Assembly: GCA_037439425.1 (NCBI GenBank)
Contig: JBBIWA010000007.1
Span: 1 to 64,000 of the forward strand
Direction: 5' to 3'
DNA from: JBBIWA01 sp037439425
Lineage (GTDB): Bacteria; Acidobacteriota; Blastocatellia; RBC074
Length of the DNA: 64,000 nt
In this document: positions 1-7,759 of the stretch, piece by piece
Layout of the letters: each line of letters opens with the position of its first letter
Numbering within the stretch: the stretch's first letter is position 1
The notes under the pieces: generated by a model
The model's input: the letters and a program-made list of their open reading frames with translations, nothing else
Told to the model about the DNA's origin: nothing
Database searches by the model: none
Position numbers and translations under genes: made by a program

Positions 1-43
1 CGTCGGCACTCAACTCAATCTCATATGGACTCTTTCGGGCCAT
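1..43 (-). CDS. IS630-like transposase, 5' end only
   Basis: Reading leftwards from an ATG at 43-41, the first 14 codons give MARKSPYEIELSAD, and the gene runs off the left edge of the window. This resembles the opening of the helix-turn-helix domain of IS630-family transposases, which typically begin with a short basic stretch followed by a PYEI-like segment. A strong ribosome binding site (GGAGGAG) lies about six bases before the ATG. Only 14 residues are visible, so the family call rests on N-terminal resemblance and the good start signal. The catalytic DDE region is outside the window. Confidence 0.55.
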   Translation of the reverse strand, partial: MARKSPYEIELSAD

Positions 44-638
44 GGCTGACTCCTCCAGTCACAGAGTATCTCAACCAGCCTCAGTTCTGTCTAGAGAAAT
101 TCGTCACCGTATTTGCGAAATGGAGTACTTAGCCCCGCTAAGGGGCGCCGGAGGAGAGGAAGCGCTCGACCACCATCCCACCTGCCCCGGCCGGGGCGGC
201 CTTAGGCTCTCCAGACCTGGACCCACCCGCGCTGGCTCAGACTCGCTATCATCTGAGGCCCCCTCCAGGGCTCACCACCGATCCTTACTGCTTTTTCACC
301 CTACAATAAAGACGTGCACCCATTCTTCACCTGTGCGCCAACCAGGGCTTGGTAGGCATCAAGCGGCGAACCTTAATTCGATTCCCGGAAGAGGGCTGAT
401 CAGGTCTAGCCTGCCTGCCGGTCAGGCAGACCTTCAGCAGACGGGCTCGAGAAGCCATCGCTTTGTCACAACCCTCGGTCGCTCCTGCTACTTTCTTGAC
501 ATCCTCAGGGCAAGCAACGTATGATTCGAGCCTCAGGTCTTGCCGTAAATGTCAACCATACAAACGCTGGGTTTCTTCGGATGAGCTTCAATCAAACCGA
601 GAGCGGGCGTTTGTCGCAGGAGAAGGCGAATTGAATTT
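44..638. other. Structured non-coding stretch beside the transposase
   Basis: No convincing gene lies here; the open frames crossing it have no family features. Several short hairpins are visible: AGCCCC/GGGGC-type pairing near 131-146, the palindrome GCCCCGGCCGGGGC near 186-199, and CTGCCTG-CAGGCAG near 411-430. It lies upstream of the minus-strand transposase and also forms the leader region of the plus-strand gene at 639. It may be part of an insertion-sequence end or a leader RNA. I could not match it to RNase P, tmRNA, SRP RNA or a riboswitch. Confidence 0.35.
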
Positions 639-1337
639 ATGTTTGGAGAATACATTGGCGATCGAGGCCAAAGGCTGATTGATTATTTGGCCCGGCAGTT
701 GGCCCGGATGGGGCCGGATCCCAATGTGCTGACAGTCATCGGGCTGTCTATTAATATTCTGGCAGCCGCCCTTTACGGCTACGGGAAGTTCTTCCTGGCT
801 GGGCTGGTGATGATCTTTGCCAATATCTTCGACATGCTGGATGGGCGGGTGGCGCGGCTCACGGGACGAGTCACCAGGTTTGGGGCCTTTCTGGATTCAA
901 GTCTGGACCGACTCTCGGATATGGTCGTTTTTCTCGGCATCATTATTTACTATTCGCGCGACACTCAAGACCACAGCACGCTCTATGCCGCCCTGACGGG
1001 CGCCGCCTTGATTGGATCGGTGATGGTCAGCTACACAAGCGCCCGCGCCGAGTCACTGATCCCGAAGTGTGATGTCGGTTTTTTGCGTCGGCCTGAGCGC
1101 GTGGTGCTACTGATTCTCGGCTCACTGCTTAACAAGATGCCGGTCACGCTCTGGCTGATGACGATTCTTTCTTACTGGACCTTCGCGCATCGGATGTATC
1201 ACACCTGGCGACTCACCTGTGAGCTGGATGAGCAGGGCAAGACTGGCCGAAGCGTTTCAGAAAGAGCTGCGCCAAAGAAGCAGTCGCCGCTGCCAGCAGA
1301 AGAACAGACTCTGCGTTGGGAGCATGGTCCGGTTTAA
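639..1337 (+). CDS. CDP-alcohol phosphatidyltransferase family protein
   Basis: This integral membrane enzyme would transfer a phosphatidyl group from a CDP-activated lipid (CDP-diacylglycerol or similar) to an alcohol in phospholipid headgroup synthesis. The family signature D-x2-D-G-x2-A-R-x8-G-x3-D-x3-D is complete: D65, D68, G69, A72-R73, G82, D86 and D90. These aspartates bind the metal ions and the nucleotide. Several hydrophobic segments follow, including about residues 36-64 and 95-130. At 232 residues the size is normal. The substrate alcohol (glycerol phosphate, inositol phosphate or another) cannot be read from the sequence, so PgsA-like is only one option. The ATG has a purine-rich AGGAGAAGG stretch somewhat far upstream. 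The next gene begins about 90 bases downstream. Confidence 0.85.
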   Translation: MFGEYIGDRGQRLIDYLARQLARMGPDPNVLTVIGLSINILAAALYGYGKFFLAGLVMIFANIFDMLDGRVARLTGRVTRFGAFLDSSLDRLSDMVVFLGIIIYYSRDTQDHSTLYAALTGAALIGSVMVSYTSARAESLIPKCDVGFLRRPERVVLLILGSLLNKMPVTLWLMTILSYWTFAHRMYHTWRLTCELDEQGKTGRSVSERAAPKKQSPLPAEEQTLRWEHGPV

Positions 1338-1426
1338 GAACAGATGCGAGAGAGTTGCAGCAGCGACGAGAAAGGCTCTTTGGCAGCCTTCTTGGAGTTG
1401 TTCCTCCTCTTGCCTTGGTGAATCTC

Positions 1427-2341
1427 ATGGCCAATAGACACCGAAATAGCTCCTGCCTTTGCCCCTGCTGTGGCTCAGAGAGCGAGCTGGAAATCAAGGG
1501 TATTTGCTGCTCCTGTGGTGCGCGCCGTGTAGGTGAGCCGCTGGAACCACCTGAACTCCGCCTGCCCAGTCTGGGGCCGTCGTTGACAGCTCTAGCAGTA
1601 GCGTTGACGATAAGCTTGTTTTTCACTTTCTTCTGGCTGCTGGGCAATGATATGAAAGTGCTGCGGAGCTTGCTAGTCTGGGCCCTGGGCGACGGCCTGA
1701 GATTGACCCGGGGGCTACTGGAGGCCGATCCAGACCTACCTTATTACCGCATCTTCAGTTACGATGCCTATCGGTTGGCTTTCTATCTCTCGGCGGTTTT
1801 GATACCGCTGTCTGGAATTGGTCTCTGGTTGGGACTCCGAGCCTGGCGCCTGGTGCGACGCGAGCCTGGGCGTTTTGGCGGTTTGCGTTGCGCACAGCTC
1901 TCCTTTGCCCTTTCGCTGGGATTGTTTGTGACCTTCAGTGCGGTGACCATTAGCTCGATTCCACGCGCGCTCGAACAGGGGCGCGCTAAGAAAGCTGCTG
2001 CTACCCAGGCTACGCTTTACCAGCTTCAGTACCTGCTTAAGGTCTACTATCGCCAGTACGGGACCTATCCTCCAGAGCTCTCCTGGTTGCAGCGGGTGAG
2101 TAAAGAACCCATTCCCAGGCTCGATTATTGGGAGCAAGCCATCTCATATTCTACTGCTTCGGTGATTGCGTCCAAAAATACCCCGCCAGGTTTCAGCAAC
2201 TATCAACTTGTCTCAGCGGGGCCTGATGGGGTATTTGATACGCCTGATGATATAGTCATGCGCGATGATGTGATTGTGAAGGCCCCCGTGGTCAAGGATC
2301 TACCAAGTAGCTTGCTCGCCCCGGAGAAATCAAGCAAGTAA
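1427..2341 (+). CDS. Membrane protein with N-terminal zinc ribbon and GspG-like C-terminus
   Basis: The protein of about 304 residues starts with a cysteine-rich knuckle (C-x-C-P-x-C, then C-C-x-C about 15 residues later), which suggests a small zinc ribbon. Three hydrophobic segments follow at about residues 53-80, 110-135 and 155-180. The C-terminal 110 residues resemble the globular head of type II secretion pseudopilins: a long helix (QATLYQLQYLLKVYYRQYG) and then the SAGPDGVFDTPDDI loop, which is the calcium-binding-type motif of GspG proteins. The usual N-terminal prepilin peptidase signal is absent, so this is not a normal pseudopilin. I chose the ATG at 1427 over a TTG at 1316 that overlaps the previous gene. 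Function is unknown; a membrane-anchored pilin-like head is the best description. Confidence 0.6.
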   Translation: MANRHRNSSCLCPCCGSESELEIKGICCSCGARRVGEPLEPPELRLPSLGPSLTALAVALTISLFFTFFWLLGNDMKVLRSLLVWALGDGLRLTRGLLEADPDLPYYRIFSYDAYRLAFYLSAVLIPLSGIGLWLGLRAWRLVRREPGRFGGLRCAQLSFALSLGLFVTFSAVTISSIPRALEQGRAKKAAATQATLYQLQYLLKVYYRQYGTYPPELSWLQRVSKEPIPRLDYWEQAISYSTASVIASKNTPPGFSNYQLVSAGPDGVFDTPDDIVMRDDVIVKAPVVKDLPSSLLAPEKSSK

Positions 2342-2424
2342 GCCGGCACTACCTGTTAGCTCAGGCTGCTGCGGGGTTGAAATCGCGGCCTGGCTCGACG
2401 GGTTGAAACTCGAAGAGACCTCCG

Positions 2425-2721
2425 ATGGGAACTAGCTTGCTAACTCGTATCATCAATCGCCTCCGTGGTCGCCGCTCCCTGGAAGAATACTATGCCTGGC
2501 TGCTCAAGTTCGGCCGCATTGTCGAGGGAGAGATCATTGAAGTGCAGGAAGACCAGTCTGGCACTACCGTCTATTACCGTTACCGGATCTCGAATGTGCA
2601 TTATGAGTCTGCGCACGCGCTCTTGCCACAGCAGCTGCGTAGCGGTTTGCGCTATAAACCCGGCGATGCAGTAACGGTACGCTTCGATCCGCGCCACCCA
2701 GCGCGCTCAGTCGTACAGTAG
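2425..2721 (+). CDS. Small DUF3592-like protein
   Basis: This 98-residue protein has the pattern of the DUF3592 domain: an early G-x-I-x-E-V strand (residues 37-42), a Y-x-Y-R-I-x-N-x-x-Y-x-S core, then Y-x-P-G-D-x-V-x-V-R-F-D-P and a closing P-x-x-S. The domain usually occurs in membrane proteins, but no transmembrane helix is seen here. The ATG is preceded by a weak GAAGAG site. The function of the family is unknown. The following gap holds one of the purine-rich inverted-repeat spacers described below. Confidence 0.6.
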   Translation: MGTSLLTRIINRLRGRRSLEEYYAWLLKFGRIVEGEIIEVQEDQSGTTVYYRYRISNVHYESAHALLPQQLRSGLRYKPGDAVTVRFDPRHPARSVVQ

Positions 2722-2754
2722 CCAGGCTACAGAAGTGATCAGTGGCGAGCGCTG

Positions 2755-2821
2755 TGGGCAAAGAGCCAAGGGCTAAGAGCTGAGAGGAGGCTTTGCCCTG
2801 TGCCCTTTGCCTCTGGCTCTT
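2755..2821. repeat. Purine-rich inverted-repeat spacer before accC
   Basis: The gap before accC is built of near copies of GGGCAAAGAGC on the left and the complementary CTTTGCCC/GGCTCTT on the right, so it can fold back on itself. The only good Shine-Dalgarno (GGAGG, about 2785) lies inside it, more than 30 bases before the accC ATG. A similar spacer lies at 24027-24117. Confidence 0.6.
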
Positions 2822-4360
2822 ATGTTTCGCAAAATTCTCATCGCCAATCGCGGAGAGATTGCTGTCCGGTTGATTCGCGCCTGCCGCGATCTGAACATCT
2901 CGCCTGTGGCCGTCTTCTCCGAAGCTGATCGCAGCAGCCTGCATGTGTATCTGGCTGATGAAGCCTATTTCATCGGCCCATCGCCTTCCAGCTCAAGTTA
3001 CCTCAACATTGAAAAGATCATCGCCGCTGCTTGCCGGTCCGGCGCGGAAGCCATTCATCCGGGCTATGGTTTTTTGGCCGAAAATGCGCACTTTGCTCGG
3101 GCAGTTGAAGAGGCCGGACTGGTCTTCATCGGTCCTTCGCCTCAGGCTATCGAGTTGATGGGCAGCAAGACGAGCGCGCGCGAAGCCGCATTGCGCGCGG
3201 GCGTGCCTATCGTTCCCGGTACGGCGCAGACGCTCAAAGACGAGGCCGAGGCATTGCGCATCGCTGAAGAGGTCGGCTATCCCGTCCTGCTCAAAGCTGC
3301 CGCGGGTGGCGGCGGCAAAGGCATGCGTATCGTGCGCGCAGCGGCAGAGATGAAAGCAGCCTTTGCCACTGCCCAATCAGAAGCGAAGGCGGCCTTTGGT
3401 GATCCATCGGTTTACATTGAGAAGTTTATCGAATGCCCCCGTCACATCGAGATTCAGGTAGTAGCAGACAAATACGGTCACACGATTCACCTCGGCGAAC
3501 GCGAATGCTCGCTGCAGCGCCGCCACCAAAAGGTGATCGAAGAATCTCCTTCTCCGCTCAATGATGCTGAGCTGCGCGCGCGGATGGGCGCCTCGGCCGT
3601 GGCGATTGCGCGCGCGGCTCACTACTATAGCCTCGGTACGGTCGAGTTCCTCGTTGACGCGCAGCGCAACTTCTACTTTCTGGAGATGAACACACGCTTG
3701 CAGGTTGAGCATCCGGTCACCGAGATGGTCACTGGCATTGACCTGGTGTGCGAACAGATTCGCATCGCCGCCGGTGAACGATTGAGTATCAGGCAGGAAG
3801 ATGTGCGCTTCAATGGAGCGGCCATCGAATGTCGCATCTATGCGGAAGACCCGGAGCAGAATTTTATGCCTTCGCCGGGTCGCATCACCCGGCTGCGTGT
3901 GCCTGCAGGACCGGGCGTGCGCGACGACAGCGGCGTGTACGAAGGTTGGACGGTGCCGATCTTTTACGATTCGCTGATCTCGAAGCTGGTGACCTGGGGC
4001 GCGACGCGCTCAGAAGCGATCGCGCGCATGAAGCGCGCGCTCAGCGAGTACCACGTCGGCGGCATTCGCACGACGATTCCTTTCTTCAAAGCGGTGCTCG
4101 ATACAGCAGAATTTCAGCGCGGCGAGATTGATACCGGCTTCATTGCTCGCTTCTTTGACAGGCAGAGGGCCCAAGCCGTGGCAGAGGCTGATGATGAAAG
4201 GTTGGCCGATGATCGCGTGGTCGCAGCCATCGTCGCAGCCTATGATCACATTGAGCGCCTGAAGGCATCGAGGATAGAGACTAATGGCATAATCGGGACG
4301 GCGGCGCAACCCAGCAAATGGAAAATAGTTGGACGTATTGCTGCGCTCAGCAAGAGGTGA
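2822..4360 (+). CDS. accC: Biotin carboxylase (acetyl/acyl-CoA carboxylase subunit)
   Basis: This enzyme carboxylates the biotin of a carrier protein using ATP and bicarbonate, the first half-reaction of acetyl- or propionyl-CoA carboxylase in the cytoplasm. The biotin-carboxylase N-domain starts at once (FRKILIANRGEIAVR). The ATP-grasp glycine-rich loop AAAGGGGKGMRIV, the HLGERECSLQRRHQK strand and the RLQVEHPVTE active-site motif are all present, followed by the C-terminal domain. The protein has 512 residues; the usual bacterial AccC is near 450, and the extra part is a non-conserved C-terminal tail of about 50 residues. The ATG at 2822 starts at the conserved N-terminus; an upstream in-frame TTG at 2807 is possible. 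No ribosome site lies at the normal distance. The next gene encodes the biotin carrier, so the two form an operon. Confidence 0.93.
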   Translation: MFRKILIANRGEIAVRLIRACRDLNISPVAVFSEADRSSLHVYLADEAYFIGPSPSSSSYLNIEKIIAAACRSGAEAIHPGYGFLAENAHFARAVEEAGLVFIGPSPQAIELMGSKTSAREAALRAGVPIVPGTAQTLKDEAEALRIAEEVGYPVLLKAAAGGGGKGMRIVRAAAEMKAAFATAQSEAKAAFGDPSVYIEKFIECPRHIEIQVVADKYGHTIHLGERECSLQRRHQKVIEESPSPLNDAELRARMGASAVAIARAAHYYSLGTVEFLVDAQRNFYFLEMNTRLQVEHPVTEMVTGIDLVCEQIRIAAGERLSIRQEDVRFNGAAIECRIYAEDPEQNFMPSPGRITRLRVPAGPGVRDDSGVYEGWTVPIFYDSLISKLVTWGATRSEAIARMKRALSEYHVGGIRTTIPFFKAVLDTAEFQRGEIDTGFIARFFDRQRAQAVAEADDERLADDRVVAAIVAAYDHIERLKASRIETNGIIGTAAQPSKWKIVGRIAALSKR

Positions 4361-4367
4361 TTCAGGC

Positions 4368-4868
4368 TTGAAACTTTCAATTGACGTTCGCGATCAAACG
4401 CTGGAGGTGGAATTTGACTTCGCCAACGGCTCGGCGCGTCTGGTGCATGAAGGTCGCAGCTACGAGGCGCAAGTGAGCGAGCCGGAGCCGGGCCTCTTTC
4501 TGATCATCTTCAATAATCGCGTCTATCGCTGCATCTTTGACCGCTTGCCTGATGGACAGGCGGAAGTAACCATCAATGGGCAACCTATCCGGGTCGCAGT
4601 TCGCGATCCGCGCCGCAGGCGCGGCGGCAGCGCCGGCAGCGGGCGCGGCGGCGGTCCGGTCTCTCTCACTGCGCCGATGCCGGGCAAAGTAGTGCGGCTG
4701 TTGCGCTCATCTGGCGATGAAGTAGCCAGCGGCGAAGGCGTGCTGGTAGTAGAGGCGATGAAGATGCAAAACGAAGTCCAGTCGCCCAGGGCTGGCAAAG
4801 TTGTTGAAATCCGCGTCTGCGAAGGACAGACCGTCAATGCGGGTGAAGTGCTCGCCGTGGTTGAGTGA
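4368..4868 (+). CDS. Biotin/lipoyl attachment protein (biotin carboxyl carrier)
   Basis: This 166-residue protein would carry the biotin used by the adjacent biotin carboxylase. The last 70 residues are a biotinyl domain starting at TAPMPGKV and holding the biotinylation motif EAMKM; the lysine is K132. A Gly/Arg-rich linker (about residues 82-97) separates it from an N-terminal domain typical of carriers in acyl-CoA carboxylases of the PCC/oxaloacetate type. I chose the TTG at 4368 because it has an excellent AGAGGTGA site seven bases upstream and lies just seven bases after the accC stop codon; the upstream TTG at 4329 would overlap accC. The carboxyltransferase subunit is not in the window, so the acyl-CoA substrate is unknown. 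Confidence 0.85.
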   Translation: MKLSIDVRDQTLEVEFDFANGSARLVHEGRSYEAQVSEPEPGLFLIIFNNRVYRCIFDRLPDGQAEVTINGQPIRVAVRDPRRRRGGSAGSGRGGGPVSLTAPMPGKVVRLLRSSGDEVASGEGVLVVEAMKMQNEVQSPRAGKVVEIRVCEGQTVNAGEVLAVVE

Positions 4869-4968
4869 TTGGTGAAATTAGGTGATCGGTTTGAAATCGC
4901 TCCCCCACCTGTGGTAGCTACTATCAGTAGACAAGCCGCACGAAGTTTGACGATCTGAGGTAACTGCT

Positions 4969-5268
4969 ATGGTAGCTGGTGGAAGCACAAAACAACCGAT
5001 TCGTTACGGTGTGGGAGACGAGGTCTCTTACGCCTATGGCACCAACATCATCTACGGCGAAGTGGTTCGGGTGCTGGACGGCGGTCAGGCCATCGAGATC
5101 CAATTTGAAGATGGCCGCCGTGAAATCAAGAGGGCGCGCGACCGCGCGATCCATCTGCTGCGGCGCGCTTCAGGGTTGAGCGAGCTGGAAGAGAAGCACA
5201 TTGACCGTGCCCGCAGCCGCGATCGTGAGATTGATGAAGTCAGACGCAGCGATATTCGCAAACGCTGA
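4969..5268 (+). CDS. Small basic protein of unknown function
   Basis: This 99-residue protein has a Shine-Dalgarno TGAGGTAA ahead of the ATG. Its first half looks like a small beta-barrel (YGVGDEVSYAYGTNIIYGEVVRV, then IEIQFEDGRREIKRARDRAIH), similar in style to KOW- or Tudor-like folds. The second half is a highly charged helix. It ends directly before the nucleotidyltransferase pair and may belong to the same transcript. I do not recognise a named family. Confidence 0.5.
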   Translation: MVAGGSTKQPIRYGVGDEVSYAYGTNIIYGEVVRVLDGGQAIEIQFEDGRREIKRARDRAIHLLRRASGLSELEEKHIDRARSRDREIDEVRRSDIRKR

Positions 5269-5328
5269 TTGACCCGTCTGGTGGGCCTGTCCTGGCTGGG
5301 GGATATAGTGTTGGCCTGGAGGTGGAAG

Positions 5329-5535
5329 ATGTATCAACTGGAGATGCTGACTGACCCGGATCCGGTCATAGAGGCTTACAAGAAGGACATAGATCGCACC
5401 TTAATTCGTGAAAACCTCCGGCTGACGGTCGAGCAAAGATTTGAAGAACTCATGCGCTGGCAGGAGTTCGCCGCAGAGTTGCGGCGCGCTGGCCGACAGG
5501 CAGCAGAGCGATGCTCACCAACTTCCCCGAACTAA
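5329..5535 (+). CDS. Small helical partner of the nucleotidyltransferase
   Basis: This 68-residue protein starts at an ATG with a strong GGAGGTGG site five bases upstream. It is mostly helical and charged, with a DRTLIRENLRLTVEQRFEELMRWQEFAAELRRAGR core. Small proteins of this kind often precede nucleotidyltransferase genes and overlap them, as here (25 bases), which implies translational coupling. The partner role is inferred from context and resemblance. An upstream TTG start at 5269 would add an unconvincing N-terminus. Confidence 0.55.
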   Translation: MYQLEMLTDPDPVIEAYKKDIDRTLIRENLRLTVEQRFEELMRWQEFAAELRRAGRQAAERCSPTSPN

Positions 5536-6008
5536 TCCGTCTATTGGCCAGTAGTGGCGTCGAGTTCATCATCGTCGGCGGCGCAGCAGCCATTGTACAT
5601 GGCTCGGCCCGGGCTACAAAGGATTTGGACCTGGTCTACCGCCGCACACGGGAAAATGTCGCGCGGCTGGTGGTGGCATTAGCATCCTACGATCCATATC
5701 CGCGCGGTGCGCCTCCCGGGCTGCCTTTCAAATGGGATGAGCATACCATCTGGAACGGATGCAACTTCACTCTGATCACCTCACTAGGTGCTGTTGACCT
5801 ACTGGGAGAGATTACTGGCGGCGGCAGCTATGATGACCTGTTGCCTGATGCTGTGCGGTTGCAACTGTTTGGTGTGGAATGTTGGTGCTTGCGGTTGGAG
5901 CGACTGATCCAGGTAAAACGGGCGGCAGGCCGTCCGAAAGATTTTGAGGCGATTGCCGAGCTGGAGGCTATCTTGGAGGAGCGCCGGAGAGTGAATAGCA
6001 CGAGCTGA
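5511..6008 (+). CDS. Nucleotidyltransferase (AbiEii/MNT-like fold)
   Basis: This 165-residue protein has the minimal polymerase-beta-type nucleotidyltransferase signature: the glycine pair in FIIVGGAAAIVHGSARATKDLDLVYRR, with the DLD metal-binding residues. It ends with an ERLIQVKRAAGRPKDFEAIAELEAIL tail typical of the AbiEii/DUF6036-like group, in which K-x-x-x-x-R-x-K-D is conserved. Such proteins occur in toxin-antitoxin-like or mobile contexts, or as stand-alone NMP-transferring enzymes. The overlap with the small gene before it suggests a two-gene module. The target is unknown. Confidence 0.75.
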   Translation: MLTNFPELIRLLASSGVEFIIVGGAAAIVHGSARATKDLDLVYRRTRENVARLVVALASYDPYPRGAPPGLPFKWDEHTIWNGCNFTLITSLGAVDLLGEITGGGSYDDLLPDAVRLQLFGVECWCLRLERLIQVKRAAGRPKDFEAIAELEAILEERRRVNSTS

Positions 6009-6093
6009 GAACTGGGCTCAAGCTGGCACTCTCCACACTGTTCTTGACTTCTCCCTGGTCTTCTTCACTTTTGGTCCAAACGTCACGACGCAA

Positions 6094-6906
6094 GTGAGCG
6101 CCTATCGAGAGACGGCGGCCATCAAGTTGCAAGGTGTAACTGCGCGCTTTAGCACAGCGACTGGCGAACAATACACTGCCGTCGAAGAGATCACGCTCGA
6201 GATTCGGGAGGGCACGTTTATCTCTCTGGTCGGCCCGAGCGGTTGCGGCAAGTCTACCATCCTGAATCTGACGGCGGGGTTGCTGCTGCCGAGCGAAGGA
6301 AGGATCGAAGTCTTCGGCGCGCCGCTAGTTGGCCTCAATCGCCGGGCCACATACTTGTTTCAGCAAGACGCCCTGCTGCCGTGGAAGACAGTGCTCGATA
6401 ATGTGGTGCTGGGTCTGACGTTCCGCGGTCTCAACCGCCGCGCGCGAGAAGAGCTGGGGCGTAGCTGGCTTGAGCGGGTCGGGCTGAGCGAGTTCGCCCA
6501 TCACTTCCCGGCTCAACTGAGCGGCGGGATGCGCAAGCGGGTGGCGCTGGTGCAAAACTGGATTGTGAAGGCTGACATTCTGCTGATGGATGAACCCTTC
6601 AGCGCGCTCGACATTCACACGCGCCAGATGATGGAGACCGAGCTGCTCACTCTCTGGGCCGAGTCAGGTAAGACTGTCTTATTTGTCACTCACGATCTGG
6701 AAGAAGCTATCGCTTTGTCCGATGAAGTCGTCCTGCTTTCAGCCGGTCCGGCCAGCCACATCGTGGGCCGTTATCCGGTCGCGCTGCCTCGGCCACGCGA
6801 CCTGATCAACATTCGCACCGAAGCGCAGTTCAATGATCTCTATCGCGCCATCTGGTCTGATCTGCGCCAGGAGGTGCTCAAGAGCTATGAACGCAGCCAA
6901 CCGTGA
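6094..6906 (+). CDS. ABC transporter ATP-binding protein, nitrate/sulfonate/taurine type
   Basis: This 270-residue ATPase powers an uptake transporter at the inner face of the membrane. It has Walker A GPSGCGKST (residues 47-55), the Q-loop in LFQQDALLPWKTVLDNV, the signature LSGGM, Walker B ILLMDEPFSALD and the switch histidine in LFVTHDLEEA. The LPWKTVLDNV stretch after the Q-loop is typical of the SsuB/TauB/NrtD group. It starts with GTG and overlaps the permease gene by 20 bases. No substrate-binding protein is adjacent, so the ligand (sulfonate, nitrate, thiamine precursor or other) is open. Confidence 0.9.
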   Translation: MSAYRETAAIKLQGVTARFSTATGEQYTAVEEITLEIREGTFISLVGPSGCGKSTILNLTAGLLLPSEGRIEVFGAPLVGLNRRATYLFQQDALLPWKTVLDNVVLGLTFRGLNRRAREELGRSWLERVGLSEFAHHFPAQLSGGMRKRVALVQNWIVKADILLMDEPFSALDIHTRQMMETELLTLWAESGKTVLFVTHDLEEAIALSDEVVLLSAGPASHIVGRYPVALPRPRDLINIRTEAQFNDLYRAIWSDLRQEVLKSYERSQP

Positions 6907-7759
6907 TTCCATCAATCTGGCAGAACGAGTGAGGGGGAAAGCTTCGAGAGCAGGGATCGCCTGGCAGGTCAAGCATAGAGCGAGCCTGTTGATCGTCTCT
7001 TTGCGAATAGCCTGCGCGCTGCTGGTGCTGGGCCTGTGGCAATGGCTGGCTGAAGCGGCCCTCATTGATCCTTTCTTCTTCAGCCGTCCGAGTGAAATTC
7101 TGGCGCGCATCTGGCAGTGGACGGCGACGGGCTTCATCTGGCCGCATTTGTTCGTCACGATTCAAGAAGCCTTTCTGGCATTTGTCCTGGGTTCACTGCT
7201 CGGCATTGTGTTTGGTTTTTGGCTGGCACGCGCGCCGCTCATTTCAGATGTGCTCAGCCCCTACATCCGGATGTTGAATGCGCTGCCGCGTGTTGTCTTG
7301 GCTCCGATCTTTCTTTTGTGGTTCGGGCTGGGCATCTGGTCGAAAGTCGCCCTGGGTGTCACGCTGGTCTTTTTTGTTGTCTTCTTCAATACCTATCAGG
7401 GTGTGCGCGAAGTTGATCCGGTGATTCTGAATAGTGCACGGATGCTGGGCGCGACGCAGAGACAACTGATTCGTCATGTCCTGCTGCCGAGTGCCTTGAG
7501 CTGGATCTTCTCCAGTCTGCATACCAGCATCGGCTTTGCGATTGTGGGAGCGGTAGTAGGTGAATACCTGGGCGCTGCGCGCGGCGTGGGCTACTTGATT
7601 TCGCAGGCCGAGGGCGTCTTTGATACCACGGGCGTGCTGGCCGGGATGGCGATCTTGAGCGCCGTAGTGCTATGCGTCGCCCAGGGAGTAGATTATGCAG
7701 AATGCTGGCTGTTGCGCTGGAGACGAACTTCAGCTACGGATTCACCAGTGAGCGGATAG
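6887..7759 (+). CDS. ABC transporter permease, SsuC/TauC type
   Basis: This 290-residue membrane protein partners with the ATPase just before it. About six hydrophobic segments are visible, beginning with LIVSLRIACALLVLGLWQWLA. The coupling motif for ATPase contact is near residues 182-205: EVDPVILNSARMLGATQRQLIRHVLLPSALSW contains the E-A-A-type loop in degenerate form. I chose the ATG at 6887 because an AGGAGGTG site lies 12 bases upstream and the region before it codes for the end of the ATPase. The binding-protein gene expected in this family is not downstream; the next kilobase is non-coding. Confidence 0.88.
   Translation: MNAANRDSINLAERVRGKASRAGIAWQVKHRASLLIVSLRIACALLVLGLWQWLAEAALIDPFFFSRPSEILARIWQWTATGFIWPHLFVTIQEAFLAFVLGSLLGIVFGFWLARAPLISDVLSPYIRMLNALPRVVLAPIFLLWFGLGIWSKVALGVTLVFFVVFFNTYQGVREVDPVILNSARMLGATQRQLIRHVLLPSALSWIFSSLHTSIGFAIVGAVVGEYLGAARGVGYLISQAEGVFDTTGVLAGMAILSAVVLCVAQGVDYAECWLLRWRRTSATDSPVSG

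Noticed and set aside
42..524. Open frame of 160 codons on the plus strand
   Set aside because: No family features, no ribosome site, arginine/serine/proline-rich composition of a shadow frame, and it runs antisense to the transposase leader.
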